64,000 bases of DNA from Thiotrichaceae bacterium UBA973 (GTDB lineage Bacteria; Pseudomonadota; Gammaproteobacteria; Eutrophobiales; Eutrophobiaceae): the NCBI GenBank assembly GCA_002292815.1, contig DBBX01000018.1, forward strand, positions 1 through 64,000, written 5' to 3'. A program made the translations under genes and the position numbers. The notes below the pieces were generated by a model, which searched no databases, had not been told where the DNA came from, and was given only the letters and a program-made list of their open reading frames with translations. This document shows positions 17,695 to 26,378 of this stretch, piece after piece (position 1 is the first letter of the stretch; every line of letters starts with the position of its first letter).

Positions 17695-17955
17695 TTAATA
17701 CACTCCGTCCATTTGTTTCCGCAGTTTTTCCAACGTAAGATTTGGGTGCTGTAGCAATATACGTTGTTCCAGATCCGAAATCTGATCTGAGTCTTTGCGT
17801 GACTCTTGATCGGATGAACTTTGTGCGTTCTCCTTCACCGAAAACACTTGGTTGATTTGTTTGGCTAACTGATCCAAGTCCGAGTCCATCAGGAACTGGT
17901 CGTGTTCCTTCTGCTGTTCGTCCAAGTCCAATGGTGTCTGCGATTCGTTGCTCAT
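17695..17955 (-). CDS. hypothetical hydrophilic protein
   Basis: The 86-residue protein is highly charged and Gln/Asp/Ser-rich, probably helical and partly disordered (DLDEQQKEHDQFLMD, SSSDQESRKDSDQISDLEQR). No domain is recognised. AGGAGAAGG lies six bases before the ATG, strong support for translation. It is the third gene of a minus-strand run with 18,291-18,467 and 18,011-18,283. Confidence 0.6.
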   Translation of the reverse strand: MSNESQTPLDLDEQQKEHDQFLMDSDLDQLAKQINQVFSVKENAQSSSDQESRKDSDQISDLEQRILLQHPNLTLEKLRKQMDGVY

Positions 17956-18010
17956 TATAACCTTCTCCTATCATTATCTCTTTAAATGCTGTCTCATAGT
18001 CAAATGTCAG

Positions 18011-18283
18011 CTAACAAATAACTTTCGTTGTCTTTAAGTTAATCATATTATTGCGTTTCTTCACTTTAACTTCATCGACACTGCGTTTTAATGCGACGAG
18101 TTCTTTCCTGTCTTCATAATTTAGACCAACTCTACTGATTGCCTTGTTGCAGAAATAATATTGTCTTCCGCTCATCTTTTCGTCGATAGCGGTTTTGTCT
18201 TTATCGACAAAGCGCATTGCTTCTCTGAACATCGTTAGGTTGTTAATATCCAGAACAGTATCGCTATTTATACGCCTAACCAT
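18011..18283 (-). CDS. hypothetical basic protein
   Basis: The frame is open further upstream, but a start at 18,283 (MVRRINSDTVLDIN) is chosen. It gives 90 residues, begins 7 bp after the stop of 18,291-18,467, and has AAAGAG ahead of it, overlapping that stop. Translational coupling is likely. The protein is Lys/Arg-rich at the C-terminus (VKVKKRNNMINLKTTKV). No family is recognised. Confidence 0.55.
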   Translation of the reverse strand: MVRRINSDTVLDINNLTMFREAMRFVDKDKTAIDEKMSGRQYYFCNKAISRVGLNYEDRKELVALKRSVDEVKVKKRNNMINLKTTKVIC

Positions 18284-18290
18284 TGGATTT

Positions 18291-18467
18291 CTACTCTTTA
18301 GTAGTTTGGCACGATGCCTTAGTCTTCTGACTGTCTTCCTGCTGGTGTTCTCGAAGTTTTTGACGATATGAATCAGGCAAGTGACGAACAGGAAAAGAAC
18401 ACCCAGTTGCTTTAAAGAGACTGTAGAACTCATCTTCAGACAAAAACAAAAGTGTAGATTTAGACAT
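18291..18467 (-). CDS. hypothetical small protein
   Basis: The 58-residue product MSKSTLLFLSEDEFYSLF onward ends in a polar tail. The internal ATG at 18,465-18,467 is chosen because AGAGGAGAA precedes it; the longer frame has no such site. It leads a run of three small genes. A terminator-like hairpin lies about 90 bp upstream. No family recognised. Confidence 0.55.
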   Translation of the reverse strand: MSKSTLLFLSEDEFYSLFKATGCSFPVRHLPDSYRQKLREHQQEDSQKTKASCQTTKE

Positions 18468-18555
18468 AACCGTTCTCCTCTTTAGTGCTTCGGCGCGATG
18501 CGTTGGTGCACAAGCTGAAACCAAATACCAAGCCGCATAAGGAGCGGTCGCCCAT

Positions 18556-18588
18556 AAAAAAACCCACTCAGCATTCGCTAAAGCAGGT
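18556..18588 (-). terminator. terminator-like hairpin ahead of the small-gene run
   Basis: On the minus strand ACCTGCTT...AGC, GAAT, GCT...GAGTGGGT folds into about 11 pairs (several G-T pairs, one bulge) and is followed by a T run. The arms ACCTGC/GGGT and the T-tract match the hairpin at 1291-1324. Both precede strand-matched groups of strongly initiated small genes. Confidence 0.5.
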
Positions 18589-18762
18589 CGCCCTCTCTTT
18601 AGCAGTATTTATTAAACGCCTGCAAGCTGAGTTCAAATTGGCGTTATTAGGAGTATAGTTAAAGACTAGTTGTTTACAGGTTTTTTCTAATCTCAAAATT
18701 TATTTAGAATTATATGATGTCTTTAGCTTTTTTATTGCCAATCTCACTTTAAATTTATCTCG

Positions 18763-19842
18763 ATGAGGTTCAAATATCTTGATAAACGAAATTACAGGAT
18801 GCTTGTTCCGAAACAACTCCATATTCCTGAAATAACTGAAGAACCTGAAGCTTTCTTAGTTGAACTTAATTCAAGCGATGAATATTCAGGTTTAACCGAC
18901 AAACTAATAGAACGTAATCAAAACTCAACTGGAAAGAGAACATGGCAGAGGTATTACCCTGTAGATATTGATTTTGGTATATTCATTAACAATATTGAGC
19001 GCATGAAACAAAGTAGAGCCATCGCTCAGAAAAGACCTGCTGGATTACAACGCATTATTATGCATTTTAGAATCCAAACTACAAAAGGTCATCAATACGA
19101 TTACAAAATGCCTGTACAAAGCCTCTTGAAAGGATGGGGTCGAGCTGACAATGGGTATCATGTATACGTACACACACTTACTTACGGCAAAATTGTAGAC
19201 CATGAAAATCGTTTAGATGCTGATAATAAAAAGGTGAAAGAGATTAGTTATGTGGGAATTACTGGAAGGAACTGGCTAAAAAGACTTGATGAACATTTCG
19301 CTAAAATCCGAAAAGGAACTGGTTATTTATTTCACCGGGCCGTGCATAACAGTTTCACAAAGCACGATATGGTTTATAGCCATGAATTGTTTGATATGAA
19401 TCTTTGTTTTGAAGAAGCTATGAATTTAGAAGAAATGCTTGTTGATGGCTGGTCTACGATTGCACCACAAGGATTCAATATGATTCCGGGCGGTTTTAGA
19501 GGGATTCGTGAATTATCTAAAAGACGTTTACTAAACAAAAATGATAGAAATCTTGATGGCGAAGATATGCTTGAGAAGCGAGATAATGTCATTGCGAAAT
19601 TTATTGATAGAGAATTAAAAGATGGTAATTCTAATCCATTAATATCGGAATGGTGGTCGGATGATGAAAATTATTGGCATGCAATGGAAGGTCATAGTAA
19701 AAGACTCAGTAAGGCACAGGTAAATAGAATCTGGGTCTTGTATGCAAAAGGATTAACTTTAGACCAAATAAAAAAAGAAGTAGGTGCTTTGAATGAACGC
19801 CAGATTAAAGGTGTTCTGGACGAAAAATATTACAAGCGGTGA
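18763..19842 (+). CDS. GIY-YIG-type nuclease-like protein
   Basis: The 359-residue protein carries a GIY-YIG-like core in its middle. VYVHTLTYGK stands for the first motif and EISYVGITGRNWLKRLDEHF for the YIG and Arg parts. EEAMNLEEMLVDGW holds the likely metal-binding Glu, and GFNMIPGG is the usual end. The last 45 residues (SKAQVNRIWVLYAKGLTLDQ) look like a helix-turn-helix. Such nucleases include homing endonucleases and restriction enzymes; the role here is unknown. The gene stands alone and AT-rich, divergent from the small-gene run. Confidence 0.6.
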   Translation: MRFKYLDKRNYRMLVPKQLHIPEITEEPEAFLVELNSSDEYSGLTDKLIERNQNSTGKRTWQRYYPVDIDFGIFINNIERMKQSRAIAQKRPAGLQRIIMHFRIQTTKGHQYDYKMPVQSLLKGWGRADNGYHVYVHTLTYGKIVDHENRLDADNKKVKEISYVGITGRNWLKRLDEHFAKIRKGTGYLFHRAVHNSFTKHDMVYSHELFDMNLCFEEAMNLEEMLVDGWSTIAPQGFNMIPGGFRGIRELSKRRLLNKNDRNLDGEDMLEKRDNVIAKFIDRELKDGNSNPLISEWWSDDENYWHAMEGHSKRLSKAQVNRIWVLYAKGLTLDQIKKEVGALNERQIKGVLDEKYYKR

Positions 19843-19983
19843 TGAAAAGCATGACTAAAATTAGTTCTGAGTTAGCATGATTTAAATACAATATTACAAC
19901 CTAGTACATTGAGCCTAACTGCTAGATAAATCGACCAAATAAGTCGATGTGAAAGAAAGTGGAAGCTAAGGCTTTGATTTTAT

Positions 19984-20027
19984 TGGCTGGGGGTAGAGGA
20001 TTCGAACCTCTACTGACGGAGTCAGAG
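19984..20027 (-). pseudogene. 3' half of a tRNA-Gln(CUG) gene
   Basis: On the minus strand the sequence runs from an anticodon loop CTCTGAC through a 3' anticodon stem and T-arm (AGAGG-TTCGAAT-CCTCT) to ACCCCCA-G-CCA, which fits tRNA-Gln. Everything 5' of the anticodon loop is unrelated, so no cloverleaf forms. A break in the anticodon loop is typical of tyrosine-recombinase att sites. Confidence 0.7.
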
Positions 20028-20146
20028 TATGCCATCCTCAATAGAAATTTCTTGCTGAGACCGTCAAAACCGCGAGAAAAAAATCCTAGGACCAGTCATA
20101 AAAATCCATTGGTGCGATCTCTATAACTGCATGAATTCTATGGATA

Positions 20147-20223
20147 TGGTGGGCCCGGGAGGACTCGAACCTCCGACCAATGGATTATGAGTCCACTGCT
20201 CTAACCAACTGAGCTACAGGCCC
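20147..20223 (-). tRNA. tRNA-Ile2 (CAU anticodon)
   Basis: A full cloverleaf is visible: acceptor GGGCCTG/CGGGCCC, D-arm GCTC/GAGC, anticodon stem GTGGA/TCCAT with loop CTCATAA, T-arm GGAGG/CCTCC, and encoded CCA. The CAU anticodon would read AUG. The TTGGTC variable region and the position beside rpoD resemble ileX, whose C34 is modified to lysidine to read AUA. Elongator tRNA-Met is the alternative. Confidence 0.9.
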
Positions 20224-20246
20224 TGATTCTAAATTATGGATTATTT

Positions 20247-22070
20247 TTAAGTATCAAGGAAGGTTTTGAGTTCATCTGATCGTGAAGGATGGCGAAGTTT
20301 GCGCAATGCTTTTGCCTCGATCTGACGAATACGTTCTCGGGTAACATCAAACTGTTTACCTACTTCTTCAAGTGTATGGTCTGTGTTCATATCAATACCA
20401 AAACGCATTCTTAGAACTTTTGCTTCTCGTGCCGTAAGCCCTTCAAGTGCATCCCGCGTAGTTCGGCGTAATCCCTCAAAACCAGCAGAATCATTGGGTG
20501 CTTGTATATTAGCATCTTCAATAAAGTCGCCAAGATGTGAATCTTCATCATCACCAATCGGTGTTTCCATTGATATTGGCTCTTTTGCAATCTTTAAAAC
20601 TTTACGTACTTTTTCTTCTGGCATTTCCATTCGTTCTGCCAGTTCTTCTGGAGTAGGCTCACGCCCCATTTCCTGAAGTACTTGTCTGGAAATACGGTTT
20701 AACTTATTAATTGTTTCAATCATATGTACAGGTATACGAATCGTTCGGGCCTGATCTGCTATAGATCGCGTAATAGCCTGACGAATCCACCAAGTGGCAT
20801 AGGTTGAAAATTTATAGCCGCGTCGATATTCAAATTTATCAACGGCTTTCATTAAACCGATATTACCTTCTTGAATCAAATCAAGGAAAAGCAAACCACG
20901 GTTGGTATATTTTTTTGCAATAGAAATTACGAGTCGTAGATTAGCTTCAACCATTTCTTTTTTAGCCCTACGTGCCTTGGCTTCACCTATTGAGATCTTA
21001 CGATTGGTTTCTTTAATTTCAGTAATATTGAGCAAGGCATCCTCGAAAAGACTGGCCAATTTACCCTGTACTTTCAGAATCTCTTCCTCATGCTCTTTGA
21101 GTCTTTCTACATAAGGTTCTTTAGTTTTTAAAATTCCCTTGATCCACTTAAAATCGATTTCGTGGCCAGGAAAACTATCAATGAACTCTTTGCGTGGCAT
21201 TCTCGCTTCTTTAACACAAAGCTCCATAACTCGCCGTTCTGAATAGCGAATACGGTCAACCAAATCGCGTAAGTTGTCTGTTAACAGTTCAATAAACTTT
21301 GGTGAAAGACGAATCTCAAGAAACCATTGAGCTAATTCTTGTTCATGAACCTTGGTCTTATTATTATCCTTACCATAACGTTTAACGGCCTTGATGAATT
21401 TTAAGTGTAGTTTTTCAAGTTTTTCGATGTGCTCTCTGACGTCTTCAGCGGTGAGTGCGGGGATCTCTTCCTCTTCTTCTTCATCGTCATCATTTACTTC
21501 GGTAGGATTAGAGACTTTTATTCCTTCATCTGGATATTCCTCAGTATCGTTGAAACCAAGAATGGCATCACTGAGTTTCATTTTTTCATCAACAATTAGT
21601 TTGAAGGCATCAAGCAGCGTAATAACTGTGCCGGGATAACTAGATAAAGCAGCTAAAACCGTATGGATTCCTTCTTCAATACGTTTTGCTATCTTAATTT
21701 CGCCTTCGCGAGTCAATAGATCAACAGTACCCATCTCACGCATATACATTCTGACGGGATCAGTTGTGCGACCAAACTCATTTTCTAGGCTTGCTAATGC
21801 CGCCGCCGCTTCAGCCGCCGCATCTTCATCGGGTACATCTGTATTGTCAGTAATCTGACCATCAAGATCGGGAGGGGTCTCATAGACTTTGATTCCCATG
21901 TCATTGATCATATTGACAATATCTTCAATTTGCTCCGGCTCTACGATGCCATCCGGAAGATGATCATTAACTTCACCATAGGTGAGGAAACCCTGCTCTT
22001 TGCCTTTGGCAATTAGCACCTTGAGTTGCGACTTCTCGTCTTCCTTAAATACTTTTTTTACATTTTCCAT
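20247..22070 (-). CDS. rpoD: primary sigma factor RpoD (sigma-70)
   Basis: The 607-residue protein has the full sigma-70 plan. Region 1.1 is N-terminal. Region 1.2 includes DPVRMYMREMGTVDLLTREGE, broken here by nothing unusual, and an acidic non-conserved insert (DDDEEEEEEIP near 200) follows. Region 2 carries DLIQEGNIGLMKAVDKF and TYATWWIRQAI for core binding and promoter melting, and region 4 ends with VTRERIRQIEAKALRKLRHP. E. coli RpoD is 613 residues. It is the last gene of rpsU-yqeY-dnaG-rpoD. Confidence 0.98.
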   Translation of the reverse strand: MENVKKVFKEDEKSQLKVLIAKGKEQGFLTYGEVNDHLPDGIVEPEQIEDIVNMINDMGIKVYETPPDLDGQITDNTDVPDEDAAAEAAAALASLENEFGRTTDPVRMYMREMGTVDLLTREGEIKIAKRIEEGIHTVLAALSSYPGTVITLLDAFKLIVDEKMKLSDAILGFNDTEEYPDEGIKVSNPTEVNDDDEEEEEEIPALTAEDVREHIEKLEKLHLKFIKAVKRYGKDNNKTKVHEQELAQWFLEIRLSPKFIELLTDNLRDLVDRIRYSERRVMELCVKEARMPRKEFIDSFPGHEIDFKWIKGILKTKEPYVERLKEHEEEILKVQGKLASLFEDALLNITEIKETNRKISIGEAKARRAKKEMVEANLRLVISIAKKYTNRGLLFLDLIQEGNIGLMKAVDKFEYRRGYKFSTYATWWIRQAITRSIADQARTIRIPVHMIETINKLNRISRQVLQEMGREPTPEELAERMEMPEEKVRKVLKIAKEPISMETPIGDDEDSHLGDFIEDANIQAPNDSAGFEGLRRTTRDALEGLTAREAKVLRMRFGIDMNTDHTLEEVGKQFDVTRERIRQIEAKALRKLRHPSRSDELKTFLDT

Positions 22071-22314
22071 AGGGAGTTTGGCTCGATATTTGCTATATAT
22101 TTGTTCGGTGAATGAGTTATAACTGCTTGATTAATAACAAACATTTGTCCGGACTAAAACAGCCAATTCTAACACACAGATCAAGATTGCGCTAGGTTGG
22201 ATTATTAATGATATTTATGAACCCAGCTCTTGTTTTTGTAGTTTCCGGTATTTTGATTCTGTTCTTACGTTAGCTCTGATGGGTTATTCATTCCTTTTAA
22301 TAATCCAAATTCTT

Positions 22315-22530
22315 TCAAGTTCGAATTAATTCCCGGATAGCATCAAGAAAGACCTCAGCTGTTACCGCAATTACGTTAAATACCTCTACTTCAGAGGAGA
22401 GGTATTGCCGGCGGCGTTCAAATTCTATAACACGCCAATTTTCTAAAATTACGCCCAAGTTTATATTGGGTCTACCTTGTATAAATTCAATCAGTTCACA
22501 CAAAAAACTTATTCTAGATGCGGGAAGGTT
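22315..22530 (-). pseudogene. second DnaG C-terminal-like segment behind dnaG
   Basis: An open frame in the same reading frame as dnaG, 42 bp after its stop, encodes FLCELIEFIQGRPNINLG, then VILENWR and FLDAIREL. It aligns with the helicase-binding region of the intact DnaG here (FLIEIVKYIQSNPGTTIAG, ITENYR, FLDSMNRL), with about 10 identities in 26. No ATG or ribosome site exists (a TTG at 22,501-22,503 is the only candidate), so it is most likely a remnant of a duplicated or replaced dnaG 3' end. Confidence 0.5.
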
Positions 22531-22572
22531 TTAAAGCTGCTGTGGATAACTCTTCCAGAGGTTAGGACTTTG

Positions 22573-24363
22573 TTATTTTAAGCTCTTTTTTGCTTCAAGT
22601 AATAATCGCCATTCTCGTTTCTTTTCTTCAGTTAATTCGTCCATATTGCTTATATTTCCGAATTCACGGAGTTTGGAGTGAATAGTAATTTCTTTTAGTC
22701 TGTTCATAGAATCAAGAAAACTGTCACGGATTGATTCTTCAGAAAAATCAGCATCTCCATATTGAGATTCTGACGGAGCTAGTTCAATTAATCTGTTTCT
22801 GACCTTTTCGCGGTCACGATAGTTTTCAGTAATGCCTGCTATTGTTGTGCCTGGATTGCTCTGAATATATTTGACTATCTCGATTAAGAACTCGATTCCC
22901 CGAACCTCTATTTCTGAAAGTTTTTGATTTAGTGAATCATCTAGTGCCAATTCTGGTTTTCTTAGCAATAATTTGATTGCTTCAGTCAATTGGCTTTGTT
23001 GTCGATCATCATTTTTAATGGTGTGTCCACTACTATGTAATGGAGTGTTTATAGAACCTGTTTGTATATATTCTCGCAACTGTACGGTCAATTCTTCAGG
23101 AGGTATTTTGGTAATATTACTTAACCGTCTAAGTAAAACCGAGGTTAGAGCAGGGGCCGTCGAAAGTTTACCAATAAATGGTAAAGTGATTTTTGCCATT
23201 GATGCTTGCGATTCGAGCGATTTTAGATCCTTATCTTTGCTGAGGTAATTAAATAAGTATTCTGATAGAGGTGTTTGTAAATCGGCATCAAGAAACGCCT
23301 TTTTACCCTTATTGCGAACAAAGGTGTCTGGATCTTCGCCCTCTGGCAGGAACATGAAGTAAACTTGCTTATCATCTTTCAACAAAGGCAATGAGTTTTC
23401 CAAACCACGCCAAGCTGCTTTATTTCCAGCCTCATCGCCATCAAAACAAAACACAATTTTATTAGTAATTCGGAACATTTTTTCCATGTGTTCAGGTGTC
23501 GCGGCGGTGCCTAAACTAGCAACGGCGTTGCGAATTCCATATTGTGCCAGCGCAATAACATCCATATAGCCCTCAACAACAAATAGGCTATCGACTTCTT
23601 TTAATGCTTTTCTTGCCTGGTATAAACCATACAACTCGCGGCCTTTGTGGAAGATGGGTGTCTCTGGAGAATTCAGGTATTTTGGTTTGTCATCACCCAA
23701 TACTCTACCGCCCATGCCAATGGCCCGACCACGTTGATCTCGAATGGGAAAGGTTAGGCGATCCCTAAACCGGTCATAATAACCACCATGATCATTTTCA
23801 ATTATGGCGCCTATCTTTAGTAATCTTTTCAATGACTCCTCTGAACCACCCAATTCCCCCATTAAATTGTCCCAACCGGGAGGGGCGAAGCCTAATTCAT
23901 ATTCTGCAGCAATCTCACCGCTGATCCCGCGGCCTTTTAAATAGTTGATGACACTATCTGCTTTAGGGTGATTTCTGAGTTGTTTAGCATAATAGCCAGT
24001 GGTTATTTCCATTAGCTCATACAATTCGCTGGATTGATTATTACTAGTTGATGCCTGAATAGCATCACGCGGTATTTCTACGCCAGCACGTGTAGCAAGA
24101 TCCTCAATCGCTTCAATGAAACCCATATGCAGGTATTCCATGAGAAAACTAATCGCAGTGCCATTTGCACCACAACCAAAGCAATGATAGAACTGTTTTT
24201 GCTGGCTTACCGTGAAAGAGGGTGTCTTTTCATCGTGAAAAGGGCAACAGGCGTGATGATTACGCCCAGCTTTTTTAAGTGGAACATAAGCGTCAACAAT
24301 ATCGACGATATCAGTTCGCGCAAGTAGTTCATCAATGAAATGTTGAGGGATTCTGCTAGCCAT
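22573..24363 (-). CDS. dnaG: DNA primase DnaG
   Basis: The 596-residue primase lays down RNA primers at the replication fork. Its N-terminal CHC2 zinc site uses Cys40, His43, Cys61 and Cys64. The TOPRIM core carries LFVVEGYMDVIAL and IVFCFDGDEAGNKA, with the acidic metal ligands. The C-terminal DnaB-helicase-binding domain (from about residue 480) is intact and ends in EKKREWRLLLEAKKSLK. It lies between yqeY and rpoD in the usual macromolecular-synthesis order. A second C-terminal-like piece lies just downstream. Confidence 0.97.
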   Translation of the reverse strand: MASRIPQHFIDELLARTDIVDIVDAYVPLKKAGRNHHACCPFHDEKTPSFTVSQQKQFYHCFGCGANGTAISFLMEYLHMGFIEAIEDLATRAGVEIPRDAIQASTSNNQSSELYELMEITTGYYAKQLRNHPKADSVINYLKGRGISGEIAAEYELGFAPPGWDNLMGELGGSEESLKRLLKIGAIIENDHGGYYDRFRDRLTFPIRDQRGRAIGMGGRVLGDDKPKYLNSPETPIFHKGRELYGLYQARKALKEVDSLFVVEGYMDVIALAQYGIRNAVASLGTAATPEHMEKMFRITNKIVFCFDGDEAGNKAAWRGLENSLPLLKDDKQVYFMFLPEGEDPDTFVRNKGKKAFLDADLQTPLSEYLFNYLSKDKDLKSLESQASMAKITLPFIGKLSTAPALTSVLLRRLSNITKIPPEELTVQLREYIQTGSINTPLHSSGHTIKNDDRQQSQLTEAIKLLLRKPELALDDSLNQKLSEIEVRGIEFLIEIVKYIQSNPGTTIAGITENYRDREKVRNRLIELAPSESQYGDADFSEESIRDSFLDSMNRLKEITIHSKLREFGNISNMDELTEEKKREWRLLLEAKKSLK

Positions 24364-24423
24364 AATTGAGGCTAGTATAAACAGCGCATAGTATTTCAGC
24401 GACTGTTGCTGTAACTTATTTTG

Positions 24424-24873
24424 TTAAGCGCTGAGTTTAGCTTTTATTAATCCGCTGACTTTACCCATGTCAGCGCGGCCCTGAAGCTGGCCCTTGAGCA
24501 TACCCATGACCTTACCCATATCTTTAATTGAGTCTGCACCACTTTTCGATATTGCCGCTTCGATTAATGTACCTATTTCTTCATCAGATAATTTAGCGGG
24601 TAAGTAAGCATCAATGATATCAAGTTCAAATTGCTCGATCTCGACCAGATCGTCACGATTGGCTTCTTTGAATTGAGTAATGGAATCACGATGTTGTTTG
24701 GCCATTTTATCGAGGATGGCAATGACTTGTTCATCACTCAATTCGATGCGCTCATCAACTTCTTTTTGTTTGAATGCAGCCTGGATCAGACGTAGAGCGC
24801 CGAGGCGTTCCTTGTCCTTGCTGCGCATAGCAGCCTTCACATCATCACTAATTTGGGATTTGATATCAGCCAT
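24424..24873 (-). CDS. yqeY: YqeY/GatB-like protein
   Basis: The 149-residue helical protein matches the YqeY family throughout: IKAAMRSKDKERLGALR-like start, VIAILDKMAKQHRDSI, and the end MGKVMGMLKGQLQGRADMGKVSGLI. The family shares the tail domain of GatB and may interact with tRNA, but its role is not settled. In many gammaproteobacteria it sits between rpsU and dnaG, as here. Confidence 0.93.
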   Translation of the reverse strand: MADIKSQISDDVKAAMRSKDKERLGALRLIQAAFKQKEVDERIELSDEQVIAILDKMAKQHRDSITQFKEANRDDLVEIEQFELDIIDAYLPAKLSDEEIGTLIEAAISKSGADSIKDMGKVMGMLKGQLQGRADMGKVSGLIKAKLSA

Positions 24874-24903
24874 GGCTGATCAACGAGAACCTGAAGAAGT
24901 GTC

Positions 24904-25119
24904 TTAGAATGGGCGGATACGATGCAGGACGTTTCTAGACGCCTGTTTCTGTGACCGTTTGACCGCAGCAGCAGCTTTACGTTTACGAACCTGGGTAGGT
25001 TTTTCGTAAAATTCACGGCGGTGAACGTCAGCGAGGGTACCCGCTTTCTCACATGAACGCTTGAATCGACGCATTGCGATATCAAATGGTTCGTTGTCTC
25101 TTAACTTAACTGAAGGCAT
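24904..25119 (-). CDS. rpsU: 30S ribosomal protein bS21
   Basis: The 71-residue basic protein begins MPSVKLRDNEPFDIAMRRF and ends in the Lys/Arg-rich tail expected of bS21, which sits near the anti-Shine-Dalgarno of 16S rRNA. The open frame extends 25 codons upstream, but family length fixes the start at 25,119. First gene of the rpsU-yqeY-dnaG-rpoD unit and divergent from tsaD. Confidence 0.97.
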   Translation of the reverse strand: MPSVKLRDNEPFDIAMRRFKRSCEKAGTLADVHRREFYEKPTQVRKRKAAAAVKRSQKQASRNVLHRIRPF

Positions 25120-25230
25120 AGTATTTGTTTTCCTTAAGTCCTTTGCTCTATTGTGAAAAGGCGGCCATTTTAGTGGGAATGAATGAAATTGCAATCCAAT
25201 AATAATAATTTTACGGAAACATTGAGATAA

Positions 25231-26244
25231 ATGCAGGTATTAGGAATAGAAACCTCATGTGATGAGACGGGTATAGCGATATACGATTCGAAAGCGGGGC
25301 TTCTTGCCCATAATCTTTATAGTCAGGTCAAGTTGCATGAGGAGTATGGCGGTGTGGTTCCTGAACTGGCTTCACGCGATCACGTGCGCAGGGTCTTACC
25401 GTTGATTAGGCAGACGGTGGAAGCGGCTAAAACGGAGCTTAAATCACTCGATGCGATAGCCTATACGGCCGGACCTGGTCTAATGGGAGCCTTGCTTGTT
25501 GGTACAGCGACGGGACGCAGTCTGGCCTATTCCTTGTCGATACCGGCCATTGGAGTACACCATATGGAAGCTCATTTATTAGCGCCAATGCTGGAAGAGG
25601 ATGTTCCAGAATATCCGTTTCTGGCATTGCTGGTTTCAGGTGGGCATACGCTGATTGTGAACGTTAGTGGCGCCGGGCAATATGAAGTTCTCGGTGAATC
25701 GGTAGATGATGCCGCCGGTGAAGCCTTCGACAAAACCGCTAAATTATTAGGTTTACCTTATCCTGGAGGCCCAGTTTTGTCGGCATTGGCTGAAAAGGGC
25801 GATAGTAAGCGCTTCCATTTCCCGCGGCCAATGACAGATCGGCCTGGTTTGGATTTTAGTTTTAGTGGGTTGAAGACTTTTGCCATGAATACGGTGAAAG
25901 CGGCAGCTGATGATGAGCAAACACGAGCGGATATTGCCCGGGCGTTTGTCGATGCAGTGGTAGATACATTTGTTATTAAGTGTCGCCGTGCAATAAAAGA
26001 AACTGGGTTAAAGCGGCTAATTGTTGCTGGGGGGGTGAGTGCCAATACGCAATTGCGGGCTGGACTGATCGAATTGATGGATGGTGTTAATGGAAAAGCC
26101 TATTTTCCACGTACCGAGTTTTGCACCGATAATGGTGCCATGATCGCCTATGCCGGTTATCTGAGAATCAAAGCAGGTCAGACAGAGTCACTTAATTTTC
26201 AAGCGAATCCAAGATGGCCGTTGACTGATATAGATATGGTGTAA
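25231..26244 (+). CDS. tsaD: tRNA N6-threonylcarbamoyl transferase TsaD
   Basis: The 337-residue enzyme belongs to the ASKHA fold and moves threonylcarbamoyl from TC-AMP to A37 of ANN-decoding tRNAs, with TsaB/TsaE elsewhere. The start LGIETSCDETGIAIYD, the metal-binding HHMEAH, PFLALLVSGGHT and the C-terminal LIVAGGVSANTQLR are all present. Length is normal. It is divergent from rpsU, the common order in this class. Confidence 0.97.
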   Translation: MQVLGIETSCDETGIAIYDSKAGLLAHNLYSQVKLHEEYGGVVPELASRDHVRRVLPLIRQTVEAAKTELKSLDAIAYTAGPGLMGALLVGTATGRSLAYSLSIPAIGVHHMEAHLLAPMLEEDVPEYPFLALLVSGGHTLIVNVSGAGQYEVLGESVDDAAGEAFDKTAKLLGLPYPGGPVLSALAEKGDSKRFHFPRPMTDRPGLDFSFSGLKTFAMNTVKAAADDEQTRADIARAFVDAVVDTFVIKCRRAIKETGLKRLIVAGGVSANTQLRAGLIELMDGVNGKAYFPRTEFCTDNGAMIAYAGYLRIKAGQTESLNFQANPRWPLTDIDMV

Positions 26245-26378
26245 AATAAAACTATTTTAAATTAATGACGGTTTGAATACCGCCCTCATATGTGAAGCGT
26301 TCGTTTTAGTATTTGTTTTGCTTTTTTGTTATCTGGAGCTAAATCCAGATTTTTATCTTTCCAAAAAGACTTTTGATC

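Noticed and set aside
18597..18655. Second possible attC-like site (AACGCC...GGCGTT)
   Set aside because: Only a short stem, no AAC/GTT boxes at the right distance; could be chance.
16000..19984. Reading 16.0-20.0 kb as a simple integrase island ending at the tRNA-Gln fragment
   Set aside because: The fragment's orientation would place the element to its right, not left, and no integrase gene is present.
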